From Lagopus muta (taxonomy: Eukaryota > Chordata > Aves > Galliformes > Phasianidae): a DNA stretch of 64,000 bases. The notes beneath the pieces were generated by a model. That model did not search any database, had not been told where the DNA came from, and worked only from the letters and a program-made list of their open reading frames with translations. The DNA lies in assembly GCF_023343835.1 (NCBI RefSeq), contig NC_064440.1:26667537-26731536 (forward strand), given 5' to 3'. Numbering within the stretch: the stretch's first letter is position 1; every line of letters begins with the position of its first letter. Of this stretch, positions 13,001-28,000 are shown one piece after another. Position numbers and translations under genes: made by a program.

Positions 13001-16000
13001 CTCAAATGTAGCCTCGCTTTCATTTTTATTTCTGTGCACCTCTATTTCTGTTTTTCTTTTGTACTTAAGTACCACTAAAGTGCAAAGGTAGCAAGAAAGT
13101 TCTGTTTATCACCTCATGTGAGCTGTGGTATTACCTAATGACCCTGTCAAACTGATCAGCTTGGAGGAGGGAAGGGGGGGAAATGTACTTGGGGAGGAAA
13201 TGCAGCCTTCAAAACTACTCCCTTGCTGAGGTGAATGTGCCATGGAGGTATTTGCTCAGACATGGAAACTGGGATCCACCAGAGTGCCCAAGTCCACAAG
13301 ATTTGCATGTGTTGTGTGTGTTCAGATTTAGTGCTCTCACATGGATGTGTTATGTGTGCAAATGTGTTTTCCTGGGCATTCATGATCAGCACGTACACAG
13401 TCTAGCAATAATGTCCCCAAATACCTGCCTTTGTGTTGATGGTAACTGTCTGGTTAGTCAACTTATCTACATGCAGACTGATTTATAGACAAGCCATGAG
13501 AAGACAAAATGGCATTTACTGTTTTGATCAAAAAAAAAGAGGAGAAAAACAAATGTTTGAGTTTGATCTCTGCTCTGGAATGTGTTCATGTTTTATAAAT
13601 ATTTTGCTGTCTGTGATAGGGTTTTGCTTCTAGTGCTGTAATTGTATTCTTATTAGGGTGTATTATTAGGACTCCCAACTGTTTTTGTGTGCTATTTTTT
13701 ATAGCACCTGACTACAAGACATCAAGTGGTTAAATTTTCAGGGATCATTTAATCACCTGTCCATCAGTTCATCTGCTAATTATCTTGCACTTAAATTACT
13801 GCTGATTAGATTTATAAAGAGAAAGGTTGCTTTGTGCAGAAGGCATGCAGTTATTAAATTGCTAATGCAAGTCACTCTTTGAGGGAGAAATCCTCAAATT
13901 TATGACGTAGTCATCACCAATACATTGGCTCAGATGTAGCAGTGTTACACTGTGAAACTGCACAAGTTCCAGTTCCAGACCACCATTTCCACTAATGCTT
14001 CTTTATCACAGTTATTTGTTACAATGGAGTAATCAGCCCTTGGTAACTGGAGACCTGCAGCATCCAGACATCTCATTTGGGTGGCAGAACCCCAAGTGGG
14101 CACCTCAAGGCTTCTTGGACAAGTAAAAGACAGATTTCTGAAATATGTACATGCAAACAGATGAATTCTCACCAGGCTTCACTTCAACTGAACTTCACAT
14201 CTATAACGAGGTATCAATTTTCTTTAGGAAGACAAGCAATGTATCTGACAGTGATTATAAATTGAGGATCCTTACAATGGTACCACGCGAAGAGCTGCTG
14301 CTGAATCCTTTGGAAGAACAAGGTCCTTTCACATGGTTATTATATCACAGTATGGCGCTGTTTTTAATGCGAGTTGTACAGTACTCTGGAACCGTCTAGT
14401 AAGTAAGATGTGCTTGTTTTCACACAGGTCTTTTTTCCTATAGTTAGGTAGGAACTATGGCTTTGTTGCTTGGCATGCTACAGAAGACCCCGGAGCAGCG
14501 CAGCATTTTCAAGAAGGCATGACTGTAGCAGTGTATTCTACCTCTTGTCATGCAACTGTTGCCAGAAGATTTGTGTGAGAGTTTATGCTCTGTTGGTCTT
14601 AAGCTAGAACATGGTGAACTCACAAGTACCTGCAAAGCTACTGCATTCCATGCACATGTATTTTTTCTTTCCCCCTGTAAGTCAGTCATGCCTTTGCCTC
14701 TTCCCAAAGTATCCCCATATCTGCTGTCCTTGCTCTTCCCAGCACTTCTCTGGGAACCTGAGAACCTTGGTACTTAAAAGTGAAGAGAAAGGTCAGGAAG
14801 GACAAAGTTGCTTAAGTCGCTGCTTGCTGACCATGTGAGGAGCTTAGAAGAACAGAATGGGAGAACATTTCATTTCTGGGCCCTTCGTGTGGCCTGAAGA
14901 TGGTGGCAAGTATGGTGGAGGCTCCAGGTTTCAGGAGGCAAAGCCTCCCTTGACTCTTGGGGCACACCTGTGCCTTCTGGGTGGTGTTTTATAGTTTTTC
15001 TGGGATAGGGATTTAGAGACCTTTCAATGATACTGAGTTACAAGATAGAGATGTAACAGTGTGTGAATTCCACACAAAGCTGTTTTAATCAGCGTATTTT
15101 GTAGACCAACAGACCTAAACCACGTAATTACTAGGTAGGTGGATCCTTCTTGTATTCAGCAGGATGCTGTTCTCTGCTGATTAGGTTGGTAAATGCTGCC
15201 CTGAGCTCTCCCTTGTTTTGCTCACAGTACCACCTTCTGCATTTCTTGTCCAAACTTGAAAGTAGGAATGCACCTGCTGAGCACCACGACAGCGGGATCT
15301 TGGTGGAATTTGTCAGTTGCATCTGCAAACTTTTCAGGTTACTTGAACAGTGTGCATCAGTATAAAAGGATTGTAATCCCAGTCTCTAAGCAGTACTGGT
15401 TAATCAGCTTGAATATCCTGTTCTTCTTGGCTGTCAGCCATGGTGCAGGAGCATTGCTCTGGGGAGGATGTAGTTAGCAGTCTCAGACAAGTAATGTGTG
15501 GTCTCTCAGGGTACCCAACTGCTCTGTGTGAGCTTTGGAAGCGCTAATGGTGTTTCTGACCAGGCCTATTTTCTTGATCAAATTAAATTTCAAGACACAA
15601 ATATTCACATGTTTAAAATATATGTGAAGGCCATCCAGGGGATCTTAAATCTGCAGGTACCAAATGGTGGCAAGGGAGAAGACTGAGAGGGGAATGGAGA
15701 GCAACAGCTGCCAGGGTTCACAGCTCTGGCTTCTTCATGACACCTCGAATTTCTAAAGATATGTGTCAGGATACCAAGATGAACATGGCTTTCAAATAGG
15801 CATGGTTTGTCAAAAAAGAGAGACTTCATCCAATGTTAGTCAGTTATTTCCTGGGGTCTTATCCACTACTGACGTGGTAGCAGTGCTTTGTTAGCTGGCC
15901 AGAAGCAATGACCCAGGCATTCAGATCAGGCAGTGTAAGAAGCTGTCAAACATTCATGCAGAACAGCAGTAACACTGAGACAAGCACAGACTGGGGAAGT

Positions 16001-19000
16001 AAAAGATGATACAAAATGCCTCCAGTGATGTCTTGACTTTGCCTGGTTTTCTTGTGTTTGCTTAAGATAAGCCAGAGAGAAGTGGCAAGCAGTCTTACAA
16101 GGCACCTTTTGTTTACAGTGACATGACAAATTGCCAGAAGCTGTGGATGCTAAGTGGAACAAGGTGCATCGTGCTGCCATGATGGTGGTGGCAGGAGGTA
16201 GGGCTGGGACCTGCAGGATCGCTGTGCCTGGTGCCCCTCGTGCCACGGGCACCTCAGTGGTACAGGCGGGGACCCTTCCGCCCCCAAGCAGGGAGTTGGC
16301 ATGCTGAGAACTCCATTTATATTTTTATGTTTATAAACATATATATATATTAAATTGCATGTGGTGTTGCTCACCACCGTGCTGTCTGTTATACCCATGT
16401 GTCAGACTCCCCCCATCTTTGACCTGGACTAGACATGTCCTGACTCAGAAGCTGTCTCGTTGCACTCTGTTTCATGTGAGCTTGTTGCTGCAGACTCACA
16501 CTGACACCCCATGGGGTGGCTGCATGTGGGAGCTGGCACTGCTCTGCCCAGTGCTGCAGCTGATGCAGGCTTTGTTCTCTGCAAACTTGTCATTGTTCTT
16601 AGTACCCAGGTGTGAAGGCCAACTTCTGTCACATTTGTAGGTCATCCTGTCCAAAGATTGTGTAACTGGCATTGGTAATCAATAGTGGTCAAGTGGCAGC
16701 ATGTGAAATAGAAAGAGAGCTTGTGCTGTGAGTACTGGTTGCCACTGGCTATCAACAAGGTTATCGCTTATGAGGAGGGTATTTGAAAAATCAACAGATA
16801 GAGTTTCAAGAGCTGCTGCAGCACATATGCGTGCCTGAACAGAATTGAGCATGAAAACAGGTTGTCATAAGGAAAAAGCAAACAACAAAAAACAGGTAGT
16901 GACTGACTGGAATAGCATCTGTAGAGGTTTCCTTGCTGAAGGAAGCTTGTGTCAGTCTAGGTCAATATCATCTGCCATCCTTTAAAGGAGGTAGTGAAGG
17001 CAGGAACTCAAGTGGAGCAGGAAACTTCAGCAACTTCTTCCTTCATCGCCTCCCCTGCACTGTTGCCATTTCCATTCGAGACATCAAATATCAAATATGC
17101 AGGATATCAAAGGCTGCCTCACCCAGAGGTGGAGTTAATTAACACAGCCTGGAAGACGTGGAAGTGTCTGACGTGGAATGTGTGCTGATCTGACAACATG
17201 ACCTCATTCAGAATTAAAAGGGCTGTAGTGAAAGTAAAAGTTCTAGCAGAAATTTGCACGTTTCATCCTTTGATTTGTTGCTAACAGATGACTGAACTGA
17301 CAAATAATTAAAAGAAATGAGTGGCTGCCTCCGATGTGTTGAAGACTGCAGTGTCCTGTAGTACCTTGCCTGAATGATGATTCATAACAGTGAAGAAGTT
17401 AATGGCCTCCTTTGCTCTCCTACATACTGTTGATTTTGTTTCAGGGTGGTCAGTTAAGCAATGGATATTTTTCCTGTGCTGAGATGCATCAAATGGAGCA
17501 TTTCTTCTTGGACATAATTTGTTAGATTCATTTGTAACAGTGTGAGCACTGAGTACTGCTTAGGAATCTTCAGTTCTCTCTTTATGCAACTGAGAGGATT
17601 CCTGATACCTCGTAAATAATATATGGCAAGAGAGATTCAGTTGCATGGTTATTTGTTATTGAAAGAATGTGTTACATTTTTAAATGACTTTGTTTCTATT
17701 TTAATCTTTTAATTCTATTTTAATGTGAATTTAGGAAGTTCACATTACAACTGAGGATTTGCTTTTGCTGGGCTGATCTTGTCCCTCCCAGCTGACACAC
17801 GTTGCTGTTTCTGCTCTGTGCAGAGATGAGACTGACGGTGCCTAGCAGGGTGTTTTGCCTTCGTTGTGTTTTAAATTGTTGAATGCCATTGCAAATCAGC
17901 ATCATGCATCCTGATAAAGGTCTAGCAGAGCTGGGATAGCTTCAGAGCTAAGAAAAGCAGGTAGAAAAGCTCTCTTTGTTTTTCTGTAAACATGGAGCTA
18001 ACCTGCATCAGCTCAGTTCCTTGCCTGAGGTAGAATAAACCACAGGGCTCTGGGAAGATTTTTACCTCAAGTGGTTGTATTCCTAAGCTGTTAAATTCAC
18101 TGCTTCATTTAGACATGGGGCTGTGAGCTGTGGGGGAGCTTCTTTAGGCAGCCAGGGTGTGAGCAGAAGGCTGTCTCGTGGTTGGCCATCCAGGAAAGGG
18201 CAGGTGGGAGCTGCTGCTAGAAGCCTCCAGCCACAGTTAATTTGCCTGATTTTGTGCAAGGTTGTTGAGTATCAGAGGGACGTGGAGTACTGATGAGTAC
18301 ATGGGGAAGGGCCATACAAGACTTACATGTTGCTCTTTCTCCAGTGTTTGCTTACTGTTAAGACTCACGAATACAGTTCTTTGGGAACAGCTGTGGTTTA
18401 TTGTAATCTTTGGTGTGTGCCAGAAAGTTAACGTATTTTTAAAACTGCCTTTGTTGCGTGTACCTTGAGTTCCTGGCTGCAGGTCACATATCTTTGAGTG
18501 ATGCAAAGTTGACTGCCCCTTTTGTTAGGTGAATTGCATGACACTGTCTACAAAACCGTGCTCCAGGGGGGAATGAGTGTCTAAATGAAGCTGATTCTAG
18601 AGGGTCTCAGGAGGTGATGAAAGCTGCCATTTGCTCCATTGAAACTTCCTCTTCTTCTGTTGCTGAGGTGCTTGGTTTTCTCTGGCTGTCAGTGACCTCA
18701 GTCACATCTGGTAACGTACTTAATAACTGTTTTACTGAAGATGGGGGATAGCATACCTCTTTATGAAAAACAAGCCCTTCCTTCCTCCCTCCTGGGCATA
18801 CACAGAAATTCTCTCTGCGTTTGTTGGAACATGCATGATCCCACTGCTAGCGAGGACCTTTGTGACTTGTTCTGCATTTACATGAGTGCAGGAGCCAAGA
18901 GAGCTGAATTCTGAATCCAGTAGGCAGTGACTTGCTTGTGTGACCTTCTCCACGTCATTGTACCAGCCCGTCTTCAATTTTCTGCCTCCTTACAGTGAAA

Positions 19001-22000
19001 TTAGAAAATATTTATCCACATTGCTAATATATTCTGAGATCTGTGGTTAATGAAGTGGTGACACTTAGCTCAGTGGTGATATTGATTTATTTTTTAAGTC
19101 TAATCACTGGTTGTTGAGTAAAGACTTCCATGTTGACATATGCATTTATCACTTGGGTGATTAGTTAAAAGCCACAAACTGTGTCAAGGGTATTCTGCAA
19201 GATCAGGCATTGCTTTGTGGTTGTTCATCACAGTGACCTTGTTAGATCCTGTAAGCCCTAACCGTGGCAGGTGATCACAAAAATCTGTGCAGATGCTGTG
19301 CAGCAGTTGCTTGAAGAGTCAGAGACTGAAGTGCTTGTAGGTGGAAGTAAGCTTTACTCCAGGAACAGCAGATTGGAAAACCATGATCTTTTGTATCCTT
19401 GTAGTTGTCATATCCTTGACAACTGCAGTTTTCTTTTTTTTTTTTTCCCCTTTTTTCTAGATCACAGAATGGCTTAGGTTGGAAGGGGACCTTACAAATC
19501 ATTTAGTTCCAGCCTCCTGCTATGGGCAGGTTGCCACCCACCAGATATGGCTGTCCATGGCCTTGTCCAACCTGGCCTTGAATACCTCCAGCAAATGGCA
19601 CATCCACGGCTTCTCTAGGTAACCTGTGCCACTGCTGCACCACCCTCTAAGTTAAATAATAATAATATTTTTTTTAAAAAGTGTAACATCTAACCTAATA
19701 CAGTCATTGGAAATAAAGAGCAAGATAATTAGCCCTACTGGATCCAAAGGTGATTCCATCTCCTATGGATCGATTCCCAGGTCCGGGTAATTTCCCACTT
19801 CAGAGGATCCTATGGGATGCATTTGGTGAGAAAAGCTGAGACAAAAGCAGAGACTCTGTTGCTGTGGCAGCTTCTGTTTATTTTTAGATCACAAAAAGAT
19901 GGCATTACTTATGTCTAGCTGTGTACATATGAGAGCAGACTAGAGAGACTCATCAGTCAGCGTTAAAGGAGTAAATTAAAAAGCTCAGTGCCCAGGCTCC
20001 TCCATTTTACAGATCAGAAACAGGTTCCATGTTGGCAAGACGCATTACAGATGCATTGTGACTTACTCTGAGTTGACAGAATTAGCAGTGACAATAATGA
20101 CAGTTAAGTGCTCTGCATGTTCTCTCCTGGTATCACCTGAACTCTTCTGCCTTAGTGCATGGGGACTGGTCATGCTGGTGTACCAAGCAGCAGAGAGGAG
20201 GAGGGCCAGAAGGTGATGAAAAAGCACCTGGAACAGACATGTATTTGTGTAGTTTCCTTTGGGATGGATCTCTGCGCCGGGCATCTGGATTTAATTTTGA
20301 CTCTTAACTTCTTCAGGCCATCTCTATGAGTAACATGAGGAAGTCTCCCAAAGATCATTCACAAAGGTGGTTGCCCTCAGTGCACTCTGGATGTCCCTAC
20401 TGTCTTCATTTCTTAGGCAGTGATCTTACAGTCTTGTCTGGCAACTAGTGATAAATGTAGGACCCAACTGAGGTCCATAATCTAATCACTTTTTGCTTTG
20501 CTGAACAAAACTCAGCTGTTAAAACAATGTGTACTTGTGATCATGAGTTTGTGTCCTCCAGCCTTGGTTTACGTTTTCTAGCAGTGATGAAGGTGGTGGA
20601 AGTTGCACAGCTCAGTTAAAGGGGCCCAGTTTAGCAGTGAGAGATGAATGAACTGAGTCTGGAAGCACCTGGCAGCATCCATGTACGGACAACTTCACGG
20701 TGACTTGATGATCTGAGATTGGAGAACATAAATTTCCCCCGAGCAAGTTCTTCAGCTCTCACCCAAGTAAACTTGGGAAGTGTTAACGTTCTCTGTAATG
20801 GTCTTAAAAGTTGAGTTAAATTTTGCTGAAAGCATCTCGTTTTCAGTGGCATGGCATTGTAGCGGATTGGAAATTGTTTGATTTCCTCACTGACATTTTG
20901 GGGGAATGAGTGTGTAAATTAATACTATAATCTTGTCTTGTACCATTGTTTTTTGTGCTTGGCTCACTTGATTTGTTTTTTGCCTACATTTTCATCTTTT
21001 ACAGAAAGTTCTCACATCTTGTGTCTGACCTCTCCTGATTTTCTTCCTTCACAGTCACTTTATTTCAGTAGCTCTTTTCCCCCCGGGTCAGTGTGCTTTT
21101 TACAAAAATAACCTTATGCACTCTTGTTTGTACTTGGTTTCACATCTGCGCTGGAAGGGACAAGCTGGGATTCTCCCAAGGCAAACAAGCTGTGTTGCAC
21201 ACAGGTCCCACAGATGTTGGCAGATAGCAGCCTTCTGACCTCTGCCTGGTGGAAAGTGAGTGGAGGAAATAGCTTGGTTCTGCTTTTACTGAGGTCACTG
21301 GCAAACTGGCCTTTAACTTCAGACGACTAACATCTGAGCTGGCAAGGATCAGGTGGATCAGAGCATTTACCCTGGTGTCTTTACAAGACCTGTTTCCTCC
21401 TAGCCATTAGATTCTCCTCCACTCCCCTTACCTTTCGTGTGATCTGGAATTTGTCGTTTCAGCTTAAGGCTTTCTGCTTCAGTGTAAAATCCTTTGTCAT
21501 CTGTGCTGCTTCAGAGCAGGTTACAGACAGGCTTCCTGGAGCACCTCAGGTGAAGTACAGAGAGGGTTTCATGTCCCCTGTACAGAAACTCTGGCAGTTT
21601 CTGTAATTCCCACAGCCCAGTCAGTGGGTGATGTTTGCCAGACACCGGAACACTGGGTCTGCAAACCATACAGTTCCTAAGAAATCAATGCTTGTGGCAA
21701 TCAGATGAGAATGTAAGGAACTGTTTGTAGGAGCAGGCCCCATATAAGAATGCTCCATTACCTGTCTGGGAACTGCATTCTGAATCTCATTTCACCTTAA
21801 TGAGATTGTTTCAGCTAGCTGGAAGCACAGCTGCAGGTATTTTTCTAGCTATTTGCCCTAAGCAGCAATCTAGGGTGAGCAGGCACTATTTCTGCTGCAT
21901 CTCCTCCTAAAAACCTTCTTTCCAAAACCCGAAAAAGCAAACACAAAACAGCCCAAATGCTAAACCAGCACAGGTACCCATTGTTCAGTTCACATGTGAG

Positions 22001-25000
22001 AAGGCCAGTAAAGCCTTTGCAGTTCCTGATGTATTTAATGGATGTTTGGTGTCAACGTTTGTGATGAAGGACGTGATTTCAGCATTAAATGTGATTTGCA
22101 GCCAGTGTGACAATGCAGAGAGCATGGGGGAGCAGGGAGGTGGGGGAGTGCCAGCTATTTCCAGCCTAGTGTTTTGTTCAGGGCTTGTCTTGCACAGGAG
22201 TTCTGTGAGCTGCAAAATGTGTATTTTCCTGCATCTGATCCTTTTATTTAGAAAAATGAAATGCAAGAGAAGTCAGCCGTTGTGGCCTCATTTTCTCCCC
22301 TTCTTTTGTTTTTGCTGACTCTCTCCAGACTTTACTAGAGTTATTAGCTGGTGCTAGTACGTGTGAGGAGCTTGTTTTTGTGACAGGAGGAGGACCAACA
22401 CAAGTCTAGACATATGCTTAGACTTCCATCTCAAGACCACGTATCTAAAATAATATCCCAATTTCTTTAATAATATGAGGTTTTCTTGGTACTGATTGTG
22501 CACTCTGGGACTTCCAGCCAGCCCTTCAGTTTCAAAGTTATCACCGAAAAAAAGGCAGGCTCTGAGCAAGGAGGGATTGACAGCCACAGTCCATACATTG
22601 GTGCCTGTGCATGGAAGCTATCTGCAAGAGACAGTGCCTGGAAGATGCTCAAACAGTTGAACTGCTCAGCATATTGCTAACTTCATATTAATGCCATCAT
22701 TTCTGAAAGCAAATTCCTGCTGCAGCACTGGTACAGTCAGTGCTCACATTCATTGGCTTTGACAACCTCGTATAAGGTAATTTAATTGAAATGCCCAGAT
22801 GAGAGAGAACCCAAGAGGCTTTTTTTTTTTTTTAATGAAAATAAATGCTCACTTTTTTTTCATAAAATGTTTGCATGAAGGAATAGGCTAGTAGCTGTAC
22901 AGTGCCACTGATTTGCAAGAGGCCATAGATTTCAGTGGAGAGCTCTGTTTAAAGATCAATAGGGAACATAACAGCTTTGAATGCTTTTCCTGCTTTGTTG
23001 TTCAGGAAAACGCTTGATGTTGATGTCTCAGGCTTTGGTCTAGGACCAGCAGTCTTTGGGAGGGCACTTGACTGTGTGGCAATTTGGCCACATAGGACCT
23101 TCTCCTTTATTGTATTAAGCAAATCATGTAAGAGAATTACAAACACATGGGTTTACAAATGGTAGATCCTGTCTGACAAACTTGATTTTATCCTATGACA
23201 AAATGACCTGCTTAGTGGATGAAGGTAAGGCTGTCAATGTGGTCTGCCTGGACTTCAGTAAAGCCTTTGACGCTGTCCCCCACAACATCCTCACGGAGAA
23301 GCTGGCTGCACATGGTTTGGATGGGCTTACATTCTGCTGGGTGAAACACTGGCTGGATGGCTGGGCTCAAAAAGTTGTGGTGAGTGGAGTTAAATCCAGT
23401 TGGTGACCAGTCACGAGCAGTGTCCCTCAGGGCTTGGTACCAGAGCCACTCCTATTTAACATCTTCATCAATGATCTTGATCAGGGGATTGAGTGCACTC
23501 ACAGTAAGCAGACCACACCTTGATCTGCTGGAGGGAAGTAAGGCACTACAGAGGGGGACCTGGATAGACTGGATCGATGGGCCAAGGCAAACTATGAGTT
23601 TCAATAGGGCCAAGTGTCAGTAGGGCAAAGTGTCCTGCGTTTTGGTCATAGCGACCCCAGACAACCCTACAGGCTTAGGGAGGAGTGGCTGTAGAGCTGC
23701 CTGATGGAAAGGGACCTTGGTGTACCGATGGACAGTCGGCTGAATATGAGCCAGCAGTGTGCCTGGGTGGCCAAGAAGGCCATTGGCTTCCTGGTTTGTA
23801 TCAGGAATGGTGTGATGAGCAGGACCAGGGAAGTCATCCTGCCCCTGTACTCGGCACTGGTGAGGCCTCACCTTGAGTACTGTGTTCAGTTTTGGGTGCC
23901 TTGGTACAGAAAGGACGTGGAGGTGCTGGAGCAGGTCCAGAGAATGGAAACAAGGCTTGTGAAGGGCTTGGAGAATGTGGCCTACGAGGAGAGACTGAGG
24001 GAACTGGGGCTGTTTAGTCTGGGGAAGAGGAGGCTGAGGGGAGACCTTATTGCTTTCTTCCAGTATCTGAAAGGTGCTTACAGCGAGAGTGGTGTTGGTC
24101 TCTTCTCCTTGGTGACAGGACAAGGGGAAATGGCCTCAAGTTGTGCCAGGGTAGGTTTAGGTTGCATATCAAGGAAAACTTCTTTACAGAAAGGTTGTTA
24201 AGCACTGGAATAGGCCCCCCAGGGACATGGTTGAGTCATCATCCCTGGATGTGTTTAAAAACCACTTGGATGTGGTGCTCAGGGACATGATTTAGCAGAG
24301 GGTTGTTAGAGTTAGGGCAGTATGGTTAGATCATGGTTGGACTTGATGATCTTTAGGTCTTTTCCAACCTGAGTGATTCTATGATTCTTATGTCACAGTG
24401 GAGTTTTGCTAATTTTCGCCGCCCAGGCTGTCCTCAAAGTCTGCATTTGGGCTGTGTTGCACAATTTGGAAATATACAAGTTGTGGATTGGCAGTTTTGT
24501 AGTGAATTACAGAGCCTTGCCCAGTGCGCTGCCAAAGGAACTGCCTCTTGATATCAAGCTCTGTCATTTAGATTTTAATTGCACCTTTACAACAGCTGGA
24601 GAACACCCCAGATAATTTTTGAGGCAGTACCATATCTGGCATTCCCTCTTCCCAGCTACTCACGTCACTACCCTGTACTGCATTGGCTACTACGGTCTGT
24701 CACCAGCCTGCTAGAAAACTAGTCAGGCTAATGCTTAACACCTTTACAGACTGTTTTGTAGATCATTTGTTTAATCTTTACTTCCAACTCAGACCTTTGG
24801 AATGAGACCAAAATGACAAAATCAGTTAAAACGTTTCGGGGCTTGTATGTGACAGCCCAAAAATCAGCTGATGGTAGATCAGTCTAGTTTGGGAGCTCAA
24901 ATGTAAGTAGATAAATCAGACCAAACTGTATTTCAGGTAACTTGAATCTCTTGTACACTTCCACCACGTGCATGATTTTAGCATCAGGCTCCACCCCTGG

Positions 25001-28000
25001 GTCAGAGTACCAGTTTGCAGTTGCACAGCCATTGGGTGCTTAGATACATGACTTGAAGAGGACTGAGCTGATAGATGAGCATGCTGAGTTCAGGTCAGGC
25101 TGGGGTCATAAGGACTCTGTGGAGGGGACATAGTCCTGATTCCTGCCTACTTTCCCACTTAAACTGCTGGGAGCCCCTTCTGGGTGTACAGGGAACTGCT
25201 TGTTTTGGACAAGTCCCTGTTGCTCATGAGAATTTTACCAACCACCCGGAGTAATGCTAGGGTTGTTCTTATACAATTGCAAAAGGAGAGGCTGCTTTGT
25301 GAAACAGTATTTTCAGTCACCTGTGAGGTCTTCACACAGGAATTATCGTACAGTTGGTGCTGTTGGCAGGAGGTTGGTGGCTGGGACGTATCGGCCTTAC
25401 GGCTGTGTATCTTGGCAAGGGAGCGAGTGCTTTTGAGGCTGCTGGTGTGGTTTCCCTTCTAAGACTCATGCAAATATCAAGTGTGAAGAAGGAAGAGATG
25501 TGTCACTGCTGTGGCTGTTCTGTCTCATCCCCAATGTCTGTATCTGCCTTCTGCCTCGGGCAGTTTCCTCCTGCTGGTCTGCCAGCAGGCAGTGTGATTG
25601 TGTGGTCACTGGTTGGGGGGGTCAGCTGTTGTCTGTGTCCACAAGAATATGAATGACCCTCACTGCAGGAGACTGTTCTGTCATTTCTTCTTCCTCCTTC
25701 TGTCTTTTGGATTAGAAACCTGATCCAAAAATATATGGTTGTATCATAGTCGAATTCGTATCTGCTGTCCCCACAATTTGACTTTGAAGAAGGCTTGCAA
25801 AGATACCTGCTCTTTATAAGTTAGACATAGCAGACTAATCATTTCATTCTTGATTTCCTCCTCAGGATTACATTTTCAAAGCCGTGTATGGTTGTTTAAT
25901 TGTGTGCCTCCTTATTAATATTAAAGGCAGTGAAGTTCCCACTATGACACTTCAGGAATGCACCCCTCGCAGTAAATGCAGCCTTCACACAGAGTACATG
26001 AATATCCCAACTGCACTCCGGCATTTGTGCTTTCCAAGTCCTTCAGTTGATTATCAGTGCCATTGTTTTGCAGTTGTTCTATTTTGCTGTGTCTGGCTTT
26101 TTCAGCCCAGTACTCCAGAGTGGGGATGTTGCTTTGTGATTAAATAATAAAGGGCTTGTTTCTTTGAGAAAAAGCTAAAAAATAACAGTAATATCACAAG
26201 TGTGATGTGACATGGACAGCAGGGGAGGAATAGAGACCTCTGTTATTTATTGTTTGTGTACTCAGCTCCTGTGGAATGAAAAGGAACACTCCCATAATAT
26301 GCCATCAGGGAGTGTGTCTGCCTGGAGATAAGCGCTGTCTGCTTTTACAGGGAGCAGATTACAAAATGGCCTTCACAGACAGTATTCCACCCCCCTGGAA
26401 ACACAGCCAAGGGTTTTCTGCTTAGTTTGTGGCAAAGCAAGGTGCTTGTGTCTCACTGGGCTGCACCATGACCCCCAGGGTCCTCCGTTAGCCCCAGGGC
26501 TGGTGTGAGCAGCTGCAGCCTGGGGAGGTTCGTGTCCTGCCCTTCTGACCATCTGAGCCCCAGTAATGGTAAGAGCCCAAAGCTAGCAGTGCATCATGAC
26601 ATAAAGGCCAAAATTTCTTGGAAAGCATGAGAATAGAAATAATAATTATTTATGTATGTACAGGTACCTACCTGTTTATTTATATTCATAAGGAAATAAC
26701 ATGCATTGTGTATTTAAAAAAAAAAAAAAAAAAAGGAAAGCATTGTGAAATCAAACACAAAATGGTGCTCTTTTCCTAAACCACCTTCTCCTTTCATTTG
26801 TCTGACATCAGGCTCTGGCTTTTCAATGGATATAAGAACCTGTGATCTTGACTGATAACTATGCAGGAGTTTGATTTTGTAAGAATTTTAAATAATAATA
26901 TCTACAAAATTCAGCTGTGCCCGTTGTGCCAATGTCTACCTGGAGCTATTCATGCACATCCGAAGTCTTCTCACAGGTTGTCACTGGAACTGAGCAGTAC
27001 TTAAAGCTGTGCTAGATGATCCCTGTTTCCTCAGTACTATTAGCCTGTCAAGGTAAAAGCTCATAATCTCACACTTGCTTGACAAGCTGCATTATTTTTA
27101 CAGTAATGTTAATTTATGCTGAGATTCCATGGCTTGTTGTAGTTAGGTGTATGAAACCTTACACTTAATGTCCCCTAACTCTAAATTAAAATGGGTCTCT
27201 TGATTGTTTCTTGAAGTGTAACCCTTGATTAATCTCTTTTGGCGTAGCTTAATGTCCTGCTAAATGTTGAGTTTAACCTTTCTCACAAGTATTCGTGCTC
27301 AGGAAGGCTGATGATATCTGCAGCAGAAGGAAAATAGATGGATAGATGCTGACATGCACTGCTGTGATCTCTGGAAGAGAGATGCTTTGTTTGTAAGAGC
27401 AAAGAGGATTGTTTTGTGCACAGAGATTATCGCAAAGACTGGCTTATAAGAATGTTTCAGTGCAGCCATACTTTTGAAGTTTACTCTAGCTTCAATCCAG
27501 TATTTAGTTTGTTAAGGTGTTGACACAATTTTGCTGACTCTTTCCTTAAGTGGATTATGTTCACAGCCAGTTTTACAAAGCAAACAGATGGCTTTTCAAA
27601 CCGAGAATGCCCACAGATTATTTTTTTTTTCAGTATCTCTAGAATTACCACGGTTCTGTCAGAGGGGGTTGGTTTGTGACAGATAGTTCAAAATAATTTT
27701 TCCTTCAGCTTGCTCAAGTGCAACAGCTGTTTAAAAATAAAAAGCACAAGGAAACCAAGACGTAAATTGGTTGGTCTGCACATTAATGGAATTGCATTGT
27801 TTTGGTAAGTCCATTTCTGTTTTTAGATCACTGCAAAATATGTCTTCAAAACCTTGAAGGAGGAGTTTTTCTCTTCTTGGAACCAGAAGACATGTCATGT
27901 ATTTTCCCAAATGAAACCTGTAATCTGAATTGCCTTGTTACTTAAATGTGAAATCAGAATATGCATAAAGGAGAGCTGATGGCTGCTGTCACACTGGCTG

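Noticed and set aside
23617..24123. 168-codon minus-strand frame
   Set aside because: It is the antisense of the CR1 ORF2 fragment; the + strand carries the recognisable CR1 text.
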